The position numbers were made by a program, and so were the translations under genes. This document shows positions 45,259 through 53,251 of a DNA stretch of 64,000 nucleotides, piece by piece. The stretch is taken from assembly GCA_934754775.1 (NCBI GenBank), contig CAKVIM010000002.1, forward strand, positions 1-64,000, read 5' to 3'. Positions within the stretch are counted from its first letter, which is position 1. Each line of letters opens with the position of its first letter. The notes under the pieces were generated by a model. The model ran no database searches. It saw nothing but the letters and a program-made list of their open reading frames with translations, and had not been told where the DNA came from. The DNA comes from an uncultured Candidatus Melainabacteria bacterium (GTDB lineage: Bacteria; Cyanobacteriota; Vampirovibrionia; Gastranaerophilales; Gastranaerophilaceae).

Positions 45259-46449
45259 TTACATACCCTTTCTGCTTCTTAATTCTACTAATTCATCTTG
45301 AAACGGTGAAATTGAAGTCAATTTATCCATAATAGCAGGCATATGCTCAATTACATAATCAACTTCTTTCTCCGTCGTAAATCTTGATAAGCTAAATCTG
45401 ATTGAGCCGTGAAGAGCCGTAAACGGAATTCCCATAGCTCTCAGCACGTGGCTTGGCTCTAAAGAGCCTGATGTACAAGCACTTCCGGAACTTGCACAAA
45501 CCCCGATATCACTCAAGTGAAGAAGAATTAATTCGCCCTCAACATACTCAAACCCGATATTACAAGTATTTGGAACTCTGTTATTAACACCGGTATTCAA
45601 TCTTGCATTAAATACATTTTTAAGAATTCCTGTTTCAAGTTTATCACGCAATCTCTTAACTTCTGTTAATTCATAATCCATTGCATCCATCGCAAGTTCG
45701 GCAGCTTTACCCAAACCTACAATATACGGCACATTTTCAGTACCGGCTCTCATCCCACGTTCTTGATGACCACCATTAATCAGCGGTGTTATTCTAACGT
45801 CCGGTTTTACATACAAAGCCCCAACGCCTTTCGGAGCGTGGAATTTGTGACCTGAAACGCCCAACAAATCAATCTTTGTATCCTTAACGTTTATCGGGAT
45901 TTTGCCGCCTGCTTGAACTGCGTCAACATAAAATCTCGTTTCCGGTGATTTTGATTTTATAATTTCTGCAATTTCTTCAACAGGATAAATAACCCCTGTT
46001 TCGTTGTTGGCATACATTACAGAAACTAAAGCCGTGTCTTTTCTGATTTTTGATTTCAACTCTTCAATATCAAGTTCGCCCTGAGAATTTACTCCGATAT
46101 AATCTACTTCATAGCCTTGTTTTTCTAAAGCCTTATAAGTATTCAAAACGCAAGGATGTTCAACTTTTGTTGTAATAAGATGTCTTTTTTCTTTATTACA
46201 GCTAACAACACCCTTAATCGCAGTGTTTGCAGATTCTGAACCGCAAGAAGTAAACACGATTTCTTTCTCGTTATTTGCACCCAAAAAGTCACGAACCTTT
46301 GCTCTTGCTTCTTTAATTGCCGCCGCCGGTTTCTTTGCAAAATCATACATGCTGGAAGGATTTGCATACTCGCCTTTCAAATAAGGAAGCATTTCTTCCA
46401 AAACTTTGTCGTCTACTTTTGTAGTTGCGTTATTATCTAAATAAATCAT
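45259..46449 (-). CDS. nifS: Cysteine desulfurase NifS/IscS
   Basis: 396 residues. MIYLDNNATTKVDDKVLEEM at the start, SCGSESANTAIKG, PLP lysine in VSGHKFHAPKGVGALYV, and catalytic loop Cys in CASSGSACTSGSLEPSHVLR, a longer loop as in group I enzymes. It supplies sulfur to the NifU scaffold encoded upstream. 82 bases separate them, with a fragment of the AAGTCGTTAAGT repeat between. Confidence 0.95.
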   Translation of the reverse strand: MIYLDNNATTKVDDKVLEEMLPYLKGEYANPSSMYDFAKKPAAAIKEARAKVRDFLGANNEKEIVFTSCGSESANTAIKGVVSCNKEKRHLITTKVEHPCVLNTYKALEKQGYEVDYIGVNSQGELDIEELKSKIRKDTALVSVMYANNETGVIYPVEEIAEIIKSKSPETRFYVDAVQAGGKIPINVKDTKIDLLGVSGHKFHAPKGVGALYVKPDVRITPLINGGHQERGMRAGTENVPYIVGLGKAAELAMDAMDYELTEVKRLRDKLETGILKNVFNARLNTGVNNRVPNTCNIGFEYVEGELILLHLSDIGVCASSGSACTSGSLEPSHVLRAMGIPFTALHGSIRFSLSRFTTEKEVDYVIEHMPAIMDKLTSISPFQDELVELRSRKGM

Positions 46450-46531
46450 AATGAGTTCCTTCTTAAGTCGTTAAGTCTTTTGTCGTTTTAAGTTTTTGTT
46501 GGGCAAGTATGCCCAACCTACATAGACTTAT

Positions 46532-47368
46532 CTACACCTGTTCAACCACAATCGCTGAATCAACTTTATCTCTCAAAACTGACTCAACAAACCCTTTAAT
46601 TGTCATGCTGGCATTCTTGCAGCCGCTGCACATGCCGGACAATTTAACCTTAACAATATTGCCGTCGATATCAATAAGTTCAATATCTCCGCCGTCTTTT
46701 TGAAGTTCAGGAGAGATTTGTTGTTCAATCACCTTGCTAATCTTCAAAATCTTTTGAGTTGCAGTTAAAGCCGGAGCTTTACCTTCTTTTTTAAGATATG
46801 TGTCAATCATATCTTTAATAACACCACGACAACGACCGCAAGCTCCACCTGCTTTTGTATAGTTTGTAACCTCTTCAACCGTCTTTAAACCGTTAACCTT
46901 GATTGCTTCCCAAATTTGGCTTTCTGTAACATTGAAACAAGTACAAACGACTTTATCTCCTGTATGAGCATTACCCGCAGGGTCTTCCCACTCTGCCTTA
47001 TCTTCGCCGTAATACTTTTTCAAAGCATCCTCTAATGCTTCGTGTCCCATTACAGAACAATGCATCTTTTCTTGCGGAAGCCCATCAAGCTCATCTGCGA
47101 TATCTTTGTTAGTAATTTTAGCCGCTTCATCTATGGTTTTACCGATAATCATTTCGGTCAAAATGCTTGAAGAAGCAACCGCAGAACCGCACCCAAAAGT
47201 CTGGAATTTAGCGTCCTTAATAACATCTCCGTCTAATTTTATATATAATTTTAAAGAATCACCACAAGCCAGAGAACCTGCTTCGCCAATTAAATCAGCG
47301 TCATCAATTTTCCCTACATTTCTCGGGTGTCTGTAATGGTCAAGAACCTTCTCCGAATATTCCCACAT
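46532..47368 (-). CDS. nifU: Iron-sulfur scaffold NifU, three-domain
   Basis: 278 residues. IscU-like domain with C35, C60 and C104; a central BFD-like [2Fe-2S] domain with C142, C144, C177 and C180 (CTCFNVTESQIWEAIK, GGACGRCRG); and a C-terminal NifU domain with CSGC (SGMCSGCKNASMTIKG). Builds Fe-S clusters with NifS. Full-length NifU is known from nitrogen fixers and some anaerobes; no nif structural gene is in view, so general Fe-S assembly is likely. GAAAGGAAAACTATC precedes the ATG. Confidence 0.95.
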   Translation of the reverse strand: MWEYSEKVLDHYRHPRNVGKIDDADLIGEAGSLACGDSLKLYIKLDGDVIKDAKFQTFGCGSAVASSSILTEMIIGKTIDEAAKITNKDIADELDGLPQEKMHCSVMGHEALEDALKKYYGEDKAEWEDPAGNAHTGDKVVCTCFNVTESQIWEAIKVNGLKTVEEVTNYTKAGGACGRCRGVIKDMIDTYLKKEGKAPALTATQKILKISKVIEQQISPELQKDGGDIELIDIDGNIVKVKLSGMCSGCKNASMTIKGFVESVLRDKVDSAIVVEQV

Positions 47369-47504
47369 GATAGTTTTCCTTTCTAAAAGAATGGTTGATT
47401 AATTCTGGGAGTCGCTCCCATATCACTCCACGATTTTACAACAATATTTTACTACAAAAAAGGTTTTGGATTAAAAAACTTTTTTATTTCAAAAGAGTTC
47501 TTCA

Positions 47505-47538
47505 TTTTCTTTTCTTTATTGCAAAAAAGAAAAGAAAA
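47505..47538. terminator. A/T-rich hairpin upstream of nifU
   Basis: TTTTCTTTTCTTT (47505-47517) / AAAGAAAAGAAAA (47526-47538), loop ATTGCAAA. Terminator-like but no gene ends at it on the plus strand. Confidence 0.4.
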
Positions 47539-47569
47539 CGAAGCAAAAGAAAAGAAATGATGCACTGTC

Positions 47570-47975
47570 TTCTACGCCCTTCGGGCGTTATTTGAGTTGA
47601 TATAGCCGGTAAACCGGCACCTTTGCACTCGCTAAGAAACACTCGTGGTGCGAGTGATGTTCAATTGGTTATTGTTGGGGTGAAACCCCAATCTACATTC
47701 TAATAGTGCAACTATCCTCTCCGAGGGAGAGCGGATTTTCGGTAGGGCGTAAGCCCGTAAGGTGGAGGTCGGACGTTACTCCGCCGACACCCCGAATAAT
47801 CCAAGACAGGGGTCGGGTGAGGGTGCACACCGTTAGGGTAAATCTAAAACTACACCTCACCCGCATCCGTAACTCACATTCGTTCGAACGGCTGCGACCT
47901 CTCCTGTTAGGCGAGGTTGAGGTCTAATTAAAAGAACATCTTTAGAAAGTAGGGTGCAAATTTTTGCACCATTAA
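47570..47975. repeat. Mixed repeat block before the zinc-ribbon gene
   Basis: GCCCTTCGGGC and GCCGGTAAACCGGC short palindromes; then GGATTTTCGGTAGGGCG.. to CCCCGAATAATCCAAGACAGG (47733-47814), the inverse of 18356-18415; then CCTCACCCGCATCCG..CTCTCCTGTTAGGCGAGG (47856-47915). Fills the gap after nifU; no gene seen. Confidence 0.65.
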
Positions 47976-47982
47976 CATTTCA

Positions 47983-48297
47983 TTAATTTTCTAATCTTTT
48001 TTCTTCTTGCTTCAAAAATTCGCAATCAGCCTCAAGTCGTTTGTCATCCATTGCGTCAATGAGTTCTTCAATATCCTTAATCTGACCGAGTTCAAAACCG
48101 ACTTCTGCAAACAAAACACAATCATTACAAAGTCTATAATGCCCATATTGAACAGAACCCGCCAAAGACTTTGTCCCGCCGCAAGCATCACAAGTAAAAA
48201 ATTCGTTTTCGCAATCAGGATTTTCTTCTATATCGTCTAGCCTCATTTGTTCAACAACTTGCTGCATCTCTTGAACAACTTCTTCTTTTGATCTCAT
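47983..48297 (-). CDS. Small zinc-ribbon-like acidic protein
   Basis: 104 residues. Two CxxC pairs (FTCDACGG and RLCNDCVL), 22 residues apart, could bind zinc. Flanks are acidic helices (RSKEEVVQEMQQVVEQMRLD and DIEELIDAMDDKRLEADCEF). Family not recognised. Starts 2 bases after pdxJ stop, third in the murT-pdxJ unit. Possibly a transcription or ribosome-associated adaptor, but that is a guess. Confidence 0.6.
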   Translation of the reverse strand: MRSKEEVVQEMQQVVEQMRLDDIEENPDCENEFFTCDACGGTKSLAGSVQYGHYRLCNDCVLFAEVGFELGQIKDIEELIDAMDDKRLEADCEFLKQEEKRLEN

Positions 48298-48299
48298 AT

Positions 48300-49016
48300 C
48301 TATCTTTGCTCCACTAACGCTTTCATCTCTTTAACCGCTTGTTCCAAGCCAACAAAAATTGAACGAGCAATAATCGAATGCCCGATATTCAATTCATGAA
48401 GATTTGGTATCTCATGCATTCTGCCAACATTTTGATAATTTAAACCGTGTCCCGCATTAACTTTTAGTCCAAAATTCTGTGCAAAAATTGCAGCACCCTT
48501 CAAATCTTCAAAAGCCTTTTCTTCTTCCAATGTCCCAAAAGCTTCTGAATATCTTCCGGTATGGAGTTCAATAAATGGAGCCCCTGTTTTTGACACCGCA
48601 GAAATTTGGTGTACATCAGGGTCTATGAAAAAGCTTACTTCTATGTTCTTTTCAATCAGTGGTTTTGTAAACTCAATCGCCCAATCGAGCTGTCCTGCAA
48701 CATCCAAACCACCTTCCGTTGTAAGTTCTTGTCTTTTTTCCGGCACGATACATACCGCATGAGGTCTTAGCCTTAACGCAATTTCCTGCATTTCTTTTGT
48801 CATAGCCATTTCTAAATTCAAACGAACTCTGGGAAGCATTCTAATCGCTTCTACATCAGCATCTTTAATATGACGCCTGTCTTCTCTCAAATGAGTTGTA
48901 ATAGAAGCAACTCCGCATTCTTTGCAAATTCTTGCTGCAGTAATCGGATCCGGATCAATTCCACCCCTAGCATTTCTTAATGTTGCCACGTGATCAATAT
49001 TTACACCTAATAACAT
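48300..49016 (-). CDS. pdxJ: Pyridoxine 5'-phosphate synthase PdxJ
   Basis: 238 residues. LLGVNIDHVATLRNARGGID at the start, TTHLREDRRHIKDADV, RLNLEMAMTKEMQEIAL, and a late VNAGHGLNYQNVG and ELNIGHSIIARSI. Condenses 1-deoxyxylulose 5-phosphate with aminoacetone phosphate (DXP-dependent vitamin B6 route). Starts 1 base after murT. The PLP-binding YggS protein and NifS are nearby but not co-transcribed. Confidence 0.96.
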   Translation of the reverse strand: MLLGVNIDHVATLRNARGGIDPDPITAARICKECGVASITTHLREDRRHIKDADVEAIRMLPRVRLNLEMAMTKEMQEIALRLRPHAVCIVPEKRQELTTEGGLDVAGQLDWAIEFTKPLIEKNIEVSFFIDPDVHQISAVSKTGAPFIELHTGRYSEAFGTLEEEKAFEDLKGAAIFAQNFGLKVNAGHGLNYQNVGRMHEIPNLHELNIGHSIIARSIFVGLEQAVKEMKALVEQR

Positions 49017-49017
49017 T

Positions 49018-50316
49018 TTATCTATTTCCTTTCAGACATTTCATCTTGTTTATGTGCAACAAAGCCGTATATGTCGGCAATATTGTAATATTATTATCTG
49101 CCGATTTGCCAATATACTCAACGGCTTTATCTATATCATTAATAATTTTAATCTTCTCTACTCCGGCATACTTAAGCCTCAAAGCCATATCATTGGCACG
49201 AATTCCTGATACAACAATTTCTTTGTCTACATTTTTCAGAAACTCGAATTCTGCATCCCAAAGCCAAGAAACATCACGCCCGTCTGCGTAATTATCGTTA
49301 ATTATTATCAAAATATTTGACTCTTTATCAACAGTCTTTAAAACTTCATTCGCACCAATCGGGTTCTTAATCAGCTGTATCAGAACTCGTTTGCCGTTCA
49401 AATGTTTAACCTCACTTCTTCCGAAAGCCACCTTAAATGTAGGCAAAGTATCAATTATATTCTCAATTCCAAGCTCTTTACACAGAGCAATCGCACCCAA
49501 TGCATTATAAGCATTAAATAACCCGACAAGCGGCACTTCAAAGCTTTCTTCATTAACCTTAAGAACCGAATATTCCTTGTATAAAGAGATTTCTGCTTTG
49601 TATTTCGGGTCAGGGCGTTTGTAACCACAAGTACAGAAATAATGTCCCTGTTGTGCGTAAAACTTTTTAGAATACATTAACGGCTTCCCGCAAGGACAAT
49701 TAAAAGCTTCTTCGGTTCCGGTTTCTGCCTTCAAGCTTTCGTCTGCATAATAAACATTTTCTACCCCGTAATAAATCTTATGTTCGCCTTCAAAACTTGC
49801 TACCAACGGGTCATCCGCATTCAAAACAAGTTTTACGTTCGGACGTTTATTTATGCCATCTTGAATTAAACGTTTTGTCGTCTCCAATTCACCATATCTA
49901 TCCAATTGATCACGGAAAAGATTTGTCACAAGCAAATAATCAGCCTCAAATTGGTCATAAATTTTTGCCAAATAAGCTTCATCCGATTCAATCACAGAAT
50001 AATCCGTCTTTCTAAAAGGATTCAAAGAAACAGACAAAGCATTAACCACACCTGTCAGCATATTCGCACCCATTGCGTTATTCACAACAGTTTTATCAGA
50101 ACCTTCAATAAGGTGTGAAATCAACCCTGCAGTCGTTGTTTTACCGTTTGTTCCGGTCACATTAATCTTTGTATCAATATATTTATTACACTCTAAAAGG
50201 AATTGCGGGTCTAATTTAAGCACGAACTTCCCGATTATCGACGTTCCGGCAGATAGTCCGGTGGTATGAAGCATAAAATATGCTAAACGAGCGAATAAAA
50301 GTGACAAATAAAACAA
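49018..50316 (-). CDS. murT: MurT-type lipid II isoglutaminyl synthase ligase subunit
   Basis: 432 residues. The start is TTG at 50316, set by GGAGG 8 bases upstream; no ATG fits. Mur-ligase P-loop VTGTNGKTTTAGL near 55; a Cys4 zinc ribbon in the middle (CPCGKPLMYSKK, FCTCGYKRPDPKY) and a DUF1727 C-terminus (YADGRDVSWLWDAEFEFLKN) define MurT. With the amidotransferase GatD it amidates lipid II D-Glu. GatD normally sits next door but no such gene is present here. Confidence 0.92.
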   Translation of the reverse strand: MFYLSLLFARLAYFMLHTTGLSAGTSIIGKFVLKLDPQFLLECNKYIDTKINVTGTNGKTTTAGLISHLIEGSDKTVVNNAMGANMLTGVVNALSVSLNPFRKTDYSVIESDEAYLAKIYDQFEADYLLVTNLFRDQLDRYGELETTKRLIQDGINKRPNVKLVLNADDPLVASFEGEHKIYYGVENVYYADESLKAETGTEEAFNCPCGKPLMYSKKFYAQQGHYFCTCGYKRPDPKYKAEISLYKEYSVLKVNEESFEVPLVGLFNAYNALGAIALCKELGIENIIDTLPTFKVAFGRSEVKHLNGKRVLIQLIKNPIGANEVLKTVDKESNILIIINDNYADGRDVSWLWDAEFEFLKNVDKEIVVSGIRANDMALRLKYAGVEKIKIINDIDKAVEYIGKSADNNITILPTYTALLHINKMKCLKGNR

Positions 50317-50350
50317 GAAATAATCCTCCAAGTGTATTTTATTTTAAGAC

Positions 50351-50380
50351 ATTATAAAATATAATCATATAATAATACAA
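50351..50380 (-). promoter_or_regulatory. Promoter of murT-pdxJ unit
   Basis: TTGTAT (50380-50375), 18-base spacer, TATAAT (50356-50351), about 35 bases before the TTG start. Confidence 0.5.
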
Positions 50381-50396
50381 ATATGAACGGATAAAT

Positions 50397-50768
50397 ATGA
50401 TTTATACATTTCTAATCACAATAGTTTTCATTGCAGAACTAATTATCGCAATTACAATTCTAATCCAGCTGCTTAAGCTTGATAACAGCTTAATCAGAGC
50501 AAATGATTTTGTATCAGAAGCAAAACCAAAAATTGAAGAAATTGCAAAACTCGTGACAGGAATTTCCGAACAGCTTGCAGAACTTGCTCCCGAGTGGGTG
50601 GAAAAATTTAAGGCTGCAAGAAATAAAATAATCCTAAATCAAATTGAAAGCATAATGACAGGATTTTTAGTTTGGTCTATTAATATAAAAGCTATCAGAA
50701 AGCTTCGCAAATCTAAATTTGTAAAGGCTGCTATTAAGGGTTTATCCCTTGTTCAAAATGTGATATAA
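50397..50768 (+). CDS. Single-pass membrane protein, DUF948-like topology
   Basis: 123 residues. An N-terminal membrane helix (FLITIVFIAELIIAITILIQ) then a helical domain (SEAKPKIEEIAKLVTGISEQ) and a basic, partly hydrophobic tail. Resembles the DUF948 protein two genes on. First of four genes of the same operon. Function unknown, probably at the inner face of the envelope. Confidence 0.6.
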   Translation: MIYTFLITIVFIAELIIAITILIQLLKLDNSLIRANDFVSEAKPKIEEIAKLVTGISEQLAELAPEWVEKFKAARNKIILNQIESIMTGFLVWSINIKAIRKLRKSKFVKAAIKGLSLVQNVI

Positions 50769-50797
50769 TAGGTGAGAACATAAGAAAGAGGTAATTT

Positions 50798-51109
50798 ATG
50801 AGTAAAGATAAATCTTCATTCGGATTTGGAATCGGCTTACTGGCAGGCGTTGTAGGTGGACTTGTAGCGGGAATCCTTTACGCACCACGCCCTGGAGCAG
50901 AGATGAGAGAAAAAGTTAAGGAAACGGTTTGCGACTTAGCAGAAAAGCACTCTCCGGCAGTTAATGAAGCAAAAAAGCAGGCTATGGAATCAATTGATTT
51001 GTTAAAATACAAACTTGAAAGACAGTACAAGAAGTTCGGCAATATGCTTAAATCAAAGAAAATGAGAAAAGCAAAAGAGCTTGAAGATTTGTCAGACTAC
51101 GATATTTAA
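50798..51109 (+). CDS. YtxH-like protein 1
   Basis: 103 residues. A Gly-rich membrane or amphipathic helix (FGIGLLAGVVGGLVAGILYA) followed by PRPGAEMREKV, the YtxH signature, then a charged helical tail (KSKKMRKAKELEDLSDYDI). In other bacteria YtxH proteins are stress-associated. AAAGAGG precedes the ATG. Confidence 0.8.
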   Translation: MSKDKSSFGFGIGLLAGVVGGLVAGILYAPRPGAEMREKVKETVCDLAEKHSPAVNEAKKQAMESIDLLKYKLERQYKKFGNMLKSKKMRKAKELEDLSDYDI

Positions 51110-51155
51110 GAGGGGGTTGGGGTTTTCCCCGACGATAAACTAAAAGGATACAAAG

Positions 51156-51524
51156 ATGGAAACAACACACTTATATCAAAGTTTAACTTTTTTGGCTTAC
51201 GCTACCGGAATCATTGTAATTCTTGTTGGTGCAATGCTCGTCAAAGTCTTGTTTGACCTGTCAAAATTGGCAAAAAACGTTAACGAAACAACCACCATTG
51301 TAAAAACTGAACTTGTTCCTACTTTACAAAACATTAACAAGTCTGTGGAAATCGTTAGCAGTATTATCATCAAGGCAGACGAGAGCGTTAATAAACTAAA
51401 AGACGCTATCAAAAACTCACCACTTGGAATTTTTTCTAAGCTTACAAGCATTACAGGCACCGTAACAAAAGGTTTCTTCGGCGGTTTATGCTCTGCTTTC
51501 AAAATGTTTAGCAGAAAGAAGTAA
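51156..51524 (+). CDS. DUF948-like membrane protein
   Basis: 122 residues. N-terminal membrane helix (ATGIIVILVGAMLVKVLFDL) then the DUF948-type helical segment (LAKNVNETTTIVKTELVPTL, NKSVEIVSSIIIKADESVNK). This family is often next to YtxH genes, as here on both sides. AAAGGATA upstream. Role unknown. Confidence 0.7.
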   Translation: METTHLYQSLTFLAYATGIIVILVGAMLVKVLFDLSKLAKNVNETTTIVKTELVPTLQNINKSVEIVSSIIIKADESVNKLKDAIKNSPLGIFSKLTSITGTVTKGFFGGLCSAFKMFSRKK

Positions 51525-51585
51525 ATCTTGTTGGCAATATAAAAATTTATAAAAAAAGTTAAACTACAAATGAAGGAGAAATAAT

Positions 51586-51855
51586 ATGTCAGTAACAAAA
51601 TTTTTATCAGGTTTTGCAGTTGGTGCAGCCCTTGGAGCAATTGCGGGCATTCTTCTTGCACCTCAATCAGGAGCTGAAACAAGAGAAATGCTAGGCGACA
51701 TGGCATCAGACGTTGCAAAAAAGACAGACGAAACGGTTAAAGATATTCAAAGAAGAGCAGATCATATCGTTTCAGATGTTCAAGAAAAAGGCGAAGAAAT
51801 TATGGATAAAATTCAAGAACTTCTTGATAAACAAAAAGAGAAGATTGAAGAGTAA
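51586..51855 (+). CDS. YtxH-like protein 2
   Basis: 89 residues. FLSGFAVGAALGAIAGILLA then PQSGAETREMLGDMAS is the YtxH hallmark. The tail is an apolipoprotein-like repeated amphipathic helix (VKDIQRRADHIVSDVQEKGE). GAAGGAG upstream and a strong terminator after it close the operon. Paralog of the protein at 50798. Confidence 0.85.
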   Translation: MSVTKFLSGFAVGAALGAIAGILLAPQSGAETREMLGDMASDVAKKTDETVKDIQRRADHIVSDVQEKGEEIMDKIQELLDKQKEKIEE

Positions 51856-51865
51856 TCGGTTTGAT

Positions 51866-51898
51866 AAAGGCGGCTCCTTTAGGAGCCGCCTTTATTTT
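51866..51898 (+). terminator. Terminator of YtxH operon
   Basis: Stem AAAGGCGGCTCCT / AGGAGCCGCCTTT followed by ATTTTTA. Confidence 0.92.
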
Positions 51899-51990
51899 TA
51901 TAATTAGCCTAGCATTTGACTTATAAAGATTTTTATATTATCATAAGTCTTGTGATAATGCTTGTCGTTATGACACTCCATTGGCGGGGG

Positions 51991-52251
51991 TTCCGCCGCA
52001 GAGAAATGACAATTTAATATCCGCATGCCCTTGTGGCACTCTGCCGAGCAAAAGTTGACTAAATGTCAAGTTTTGTGAGAGGGGAGGTAGACTTGTCTAC
52101 CGATTCCGCAGCAGAGAATGACAATTTAATATCCGCATGCCCTTGTGGCACTCTGCCGAGCAAAAGTTGACTAAATGTCAAGTTTTGTGAGAGGGGAGGT
52201 AGACTAGTCTACCGATTCCGCCGCAGAGAAATGAAAATTTAATATCCGCAT
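51991..52251. repeat. 112/113-bp tandem repeats abutting tRNA-Leu
   Basis: CATGCCCTTGTGGC occurs at 52024, 52136 and 52249, the last being the start of the tRNA. Each unit has CACTCTGCCGAGCAAAAGTT, the stem TTGAC/GTCAA, AGAGGGGAGGTAGAC, GTCTACCGATTCCGC (an inverted copy of the tRNA D-arm) and GCAGAGAAATGA. So each unit carries the first 11 bases of the tRNA and a reversed 15-base piece of it. Confidence 0.85.
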
Positions 52252-52338
52252 GCCCTTGTGGCGGAATCGGTAGACGCGTTGGACTTAAAATCCAATCGGG
52301 GTTCACCCTCGGTGCCAGTTCAAGTCTGGCCAAGGGCA
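52252..52338 (+). tRNA. tRNA-Leu (UAA)
   Basis: 87 bases. Acceptor GCCCTTG / CAAGGGC with discriminator A; anticodon stem TTGGA / TCCAA with loop CTTAAAA (UAA); long variable arm CGGGGTTCACCCTCG; T-arm with GTTCAAGTC. No CCA is encoded. A terminator follows. Confidence 0.95.
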
Positions 52339-52341
52339 ATT

Positions 52342-52379
52342 AAAAAAAAAGACTTTCCTTCCGGAAAGTCTTTTTTTTT
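52342..52379. terminator. Bidirectional terminator
   Basis: AAAAAAAAAGACTTTCC / GGAAAGTCTTTTTTTTT, loop TTCC. Ends both the tRNA transcript and the minus-strand gene at 52382. Confidence 0.93.
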
Positions 52380-52381
52380 AA

Positions 52382-52744
52382 TTACTTATCACCATTTGTC
52401 CCCAATTTATCCCATTCGCCACTTTCTATAAGTTTTCTAATCTCTGCTTTTGTTTCAGGGTTCTCGGTTTTTGCTTGCAATTCTCGAATAAGCTTCTCTT
52501 TCTCTGCGTCGGTCATATTCTTAACCTTTTGTTTTTCAACGGCAAGTTCCTTTACTTTCACAATATCTGTTTTTGTTTTTTTGTTTCTTAAAGCTAAAAC
52601 AACTGCAGCAGCCACGCCAAGTGCCACCAGACCACCTAGTACAACATTTTCTTTTTTATATGATTCTTTTTTATCCGTATTCTGTTGACTTACAATCGGA
52701 CGTTCTGCTTTAAATATCGGATTTGAGCTTATTCTAATAGACAT
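52382..52744 (-). CDS. Small single-pass membrane protein with IFKA motif
   Basis: 120 residues. Starts MSIRISSNPIFKAERPI. F11-K12-A13 matches F11-R12-A13 of the protein at 2365. One membrane helix at about 33-51 (VVLGGLVALGVAAAVVLALR), then a Lys/Glu-rich helical tail (KELAVEKQKVKNMTDAEKEK). Not recognised. GAAGGTG precedes the ATG. Shares the terminator with tRNA-Leu. Confidence 0.6.
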   Translation of the reverse strand: MSIRISSNPIFKAERPIVSQQNTDKKESYKKENVVLGGLVALGVAAAVVLALRNKKTKTDIVKVKELAVEKQKVKNMTDAEKEKLIRELQAKTENPETKAEIRKLIESGEWDKLGTNGDK

Positions 52745-52858
52745 TTTTCACCTTCCTATCTATACTAAAACATAAAAACACAAAAAATTGCCTTATTTAT
52801 CAATTAAAGTTTTTATGTTAATGCGTTATTCTATGTTACAGTTAGATAAGGAGAGATT

Positions 52859-53251
52859 ATGAATAAAAATATTGTTATCATCTTACTCATTTTTCTTGTA
52901 CCATTGGCGGTTTATTTCGGACTTACAAGGGATAAGTTAACCACACCGCCATCAATAGCGGCCGGCGGAGCTGAAGTAATCAAGTTTGCGTCACCTATGT
53001 GTTATGAATGTCAAGAACTCGAAAAAGTTTTTGAAGAAGTTTTTCCTGCTTACAACAAAGACATAACGCTCAGAAAAATTGATGTTACACAAAAAGATAA
53101 GCAAACAAAAAGCTTAATCCAAGAACACGGAGTAAAACTCGTACCAACTACTATTTTTAAAGACAATGACGGCAACATAAGACGCCGCATCGAGGGTTCT
53201 ATGCAGCCACAAGTATTGGAAAATTATTTGAAAGAGCTTATAAATGGATAA
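52859..53251 (+). CDS. Membrane-anchored thioredoxin-like protein
   Basis: 130 residues. N-terminal anchor helix (IVIILLIFLVPLAVYFGL), then a thioredoxin fold with C48-x2-C51 (MCYEC, instead of WCGPC) and the cis-proline in KLVPTTIF. The domain would face the periplasm. Overlaps the CcdA-like gene by 8 bases, so CcdA probably re-reduces it. AAGGAG upstream. Confidence 0.88.
   Translation: MNKNIVIILLIFLVPLAVYFGLTRDKLTTPPSIAAGGAEVIKFASPMCYECQELEKVFEEVFPAYNKDITLRKIDVTQKDKQTKSLIQEHGVKLVPTTIFKDNDGNIRRRIEGSMQPQVLENYLKELING

Noticed and set aside
46532..47368. Nitrogen-fixation locus
   Set aside because: nifU and nifS alone serve general Fe-S assembly in many anaerobes; no nifHDK or related gene is present.
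51991..52251. Possible CRISPR array
   Set aside because: Only two long 112/113-bp direct repeats with no spacers and no cas genes; they are tandem units linked to tRNA-Leu.
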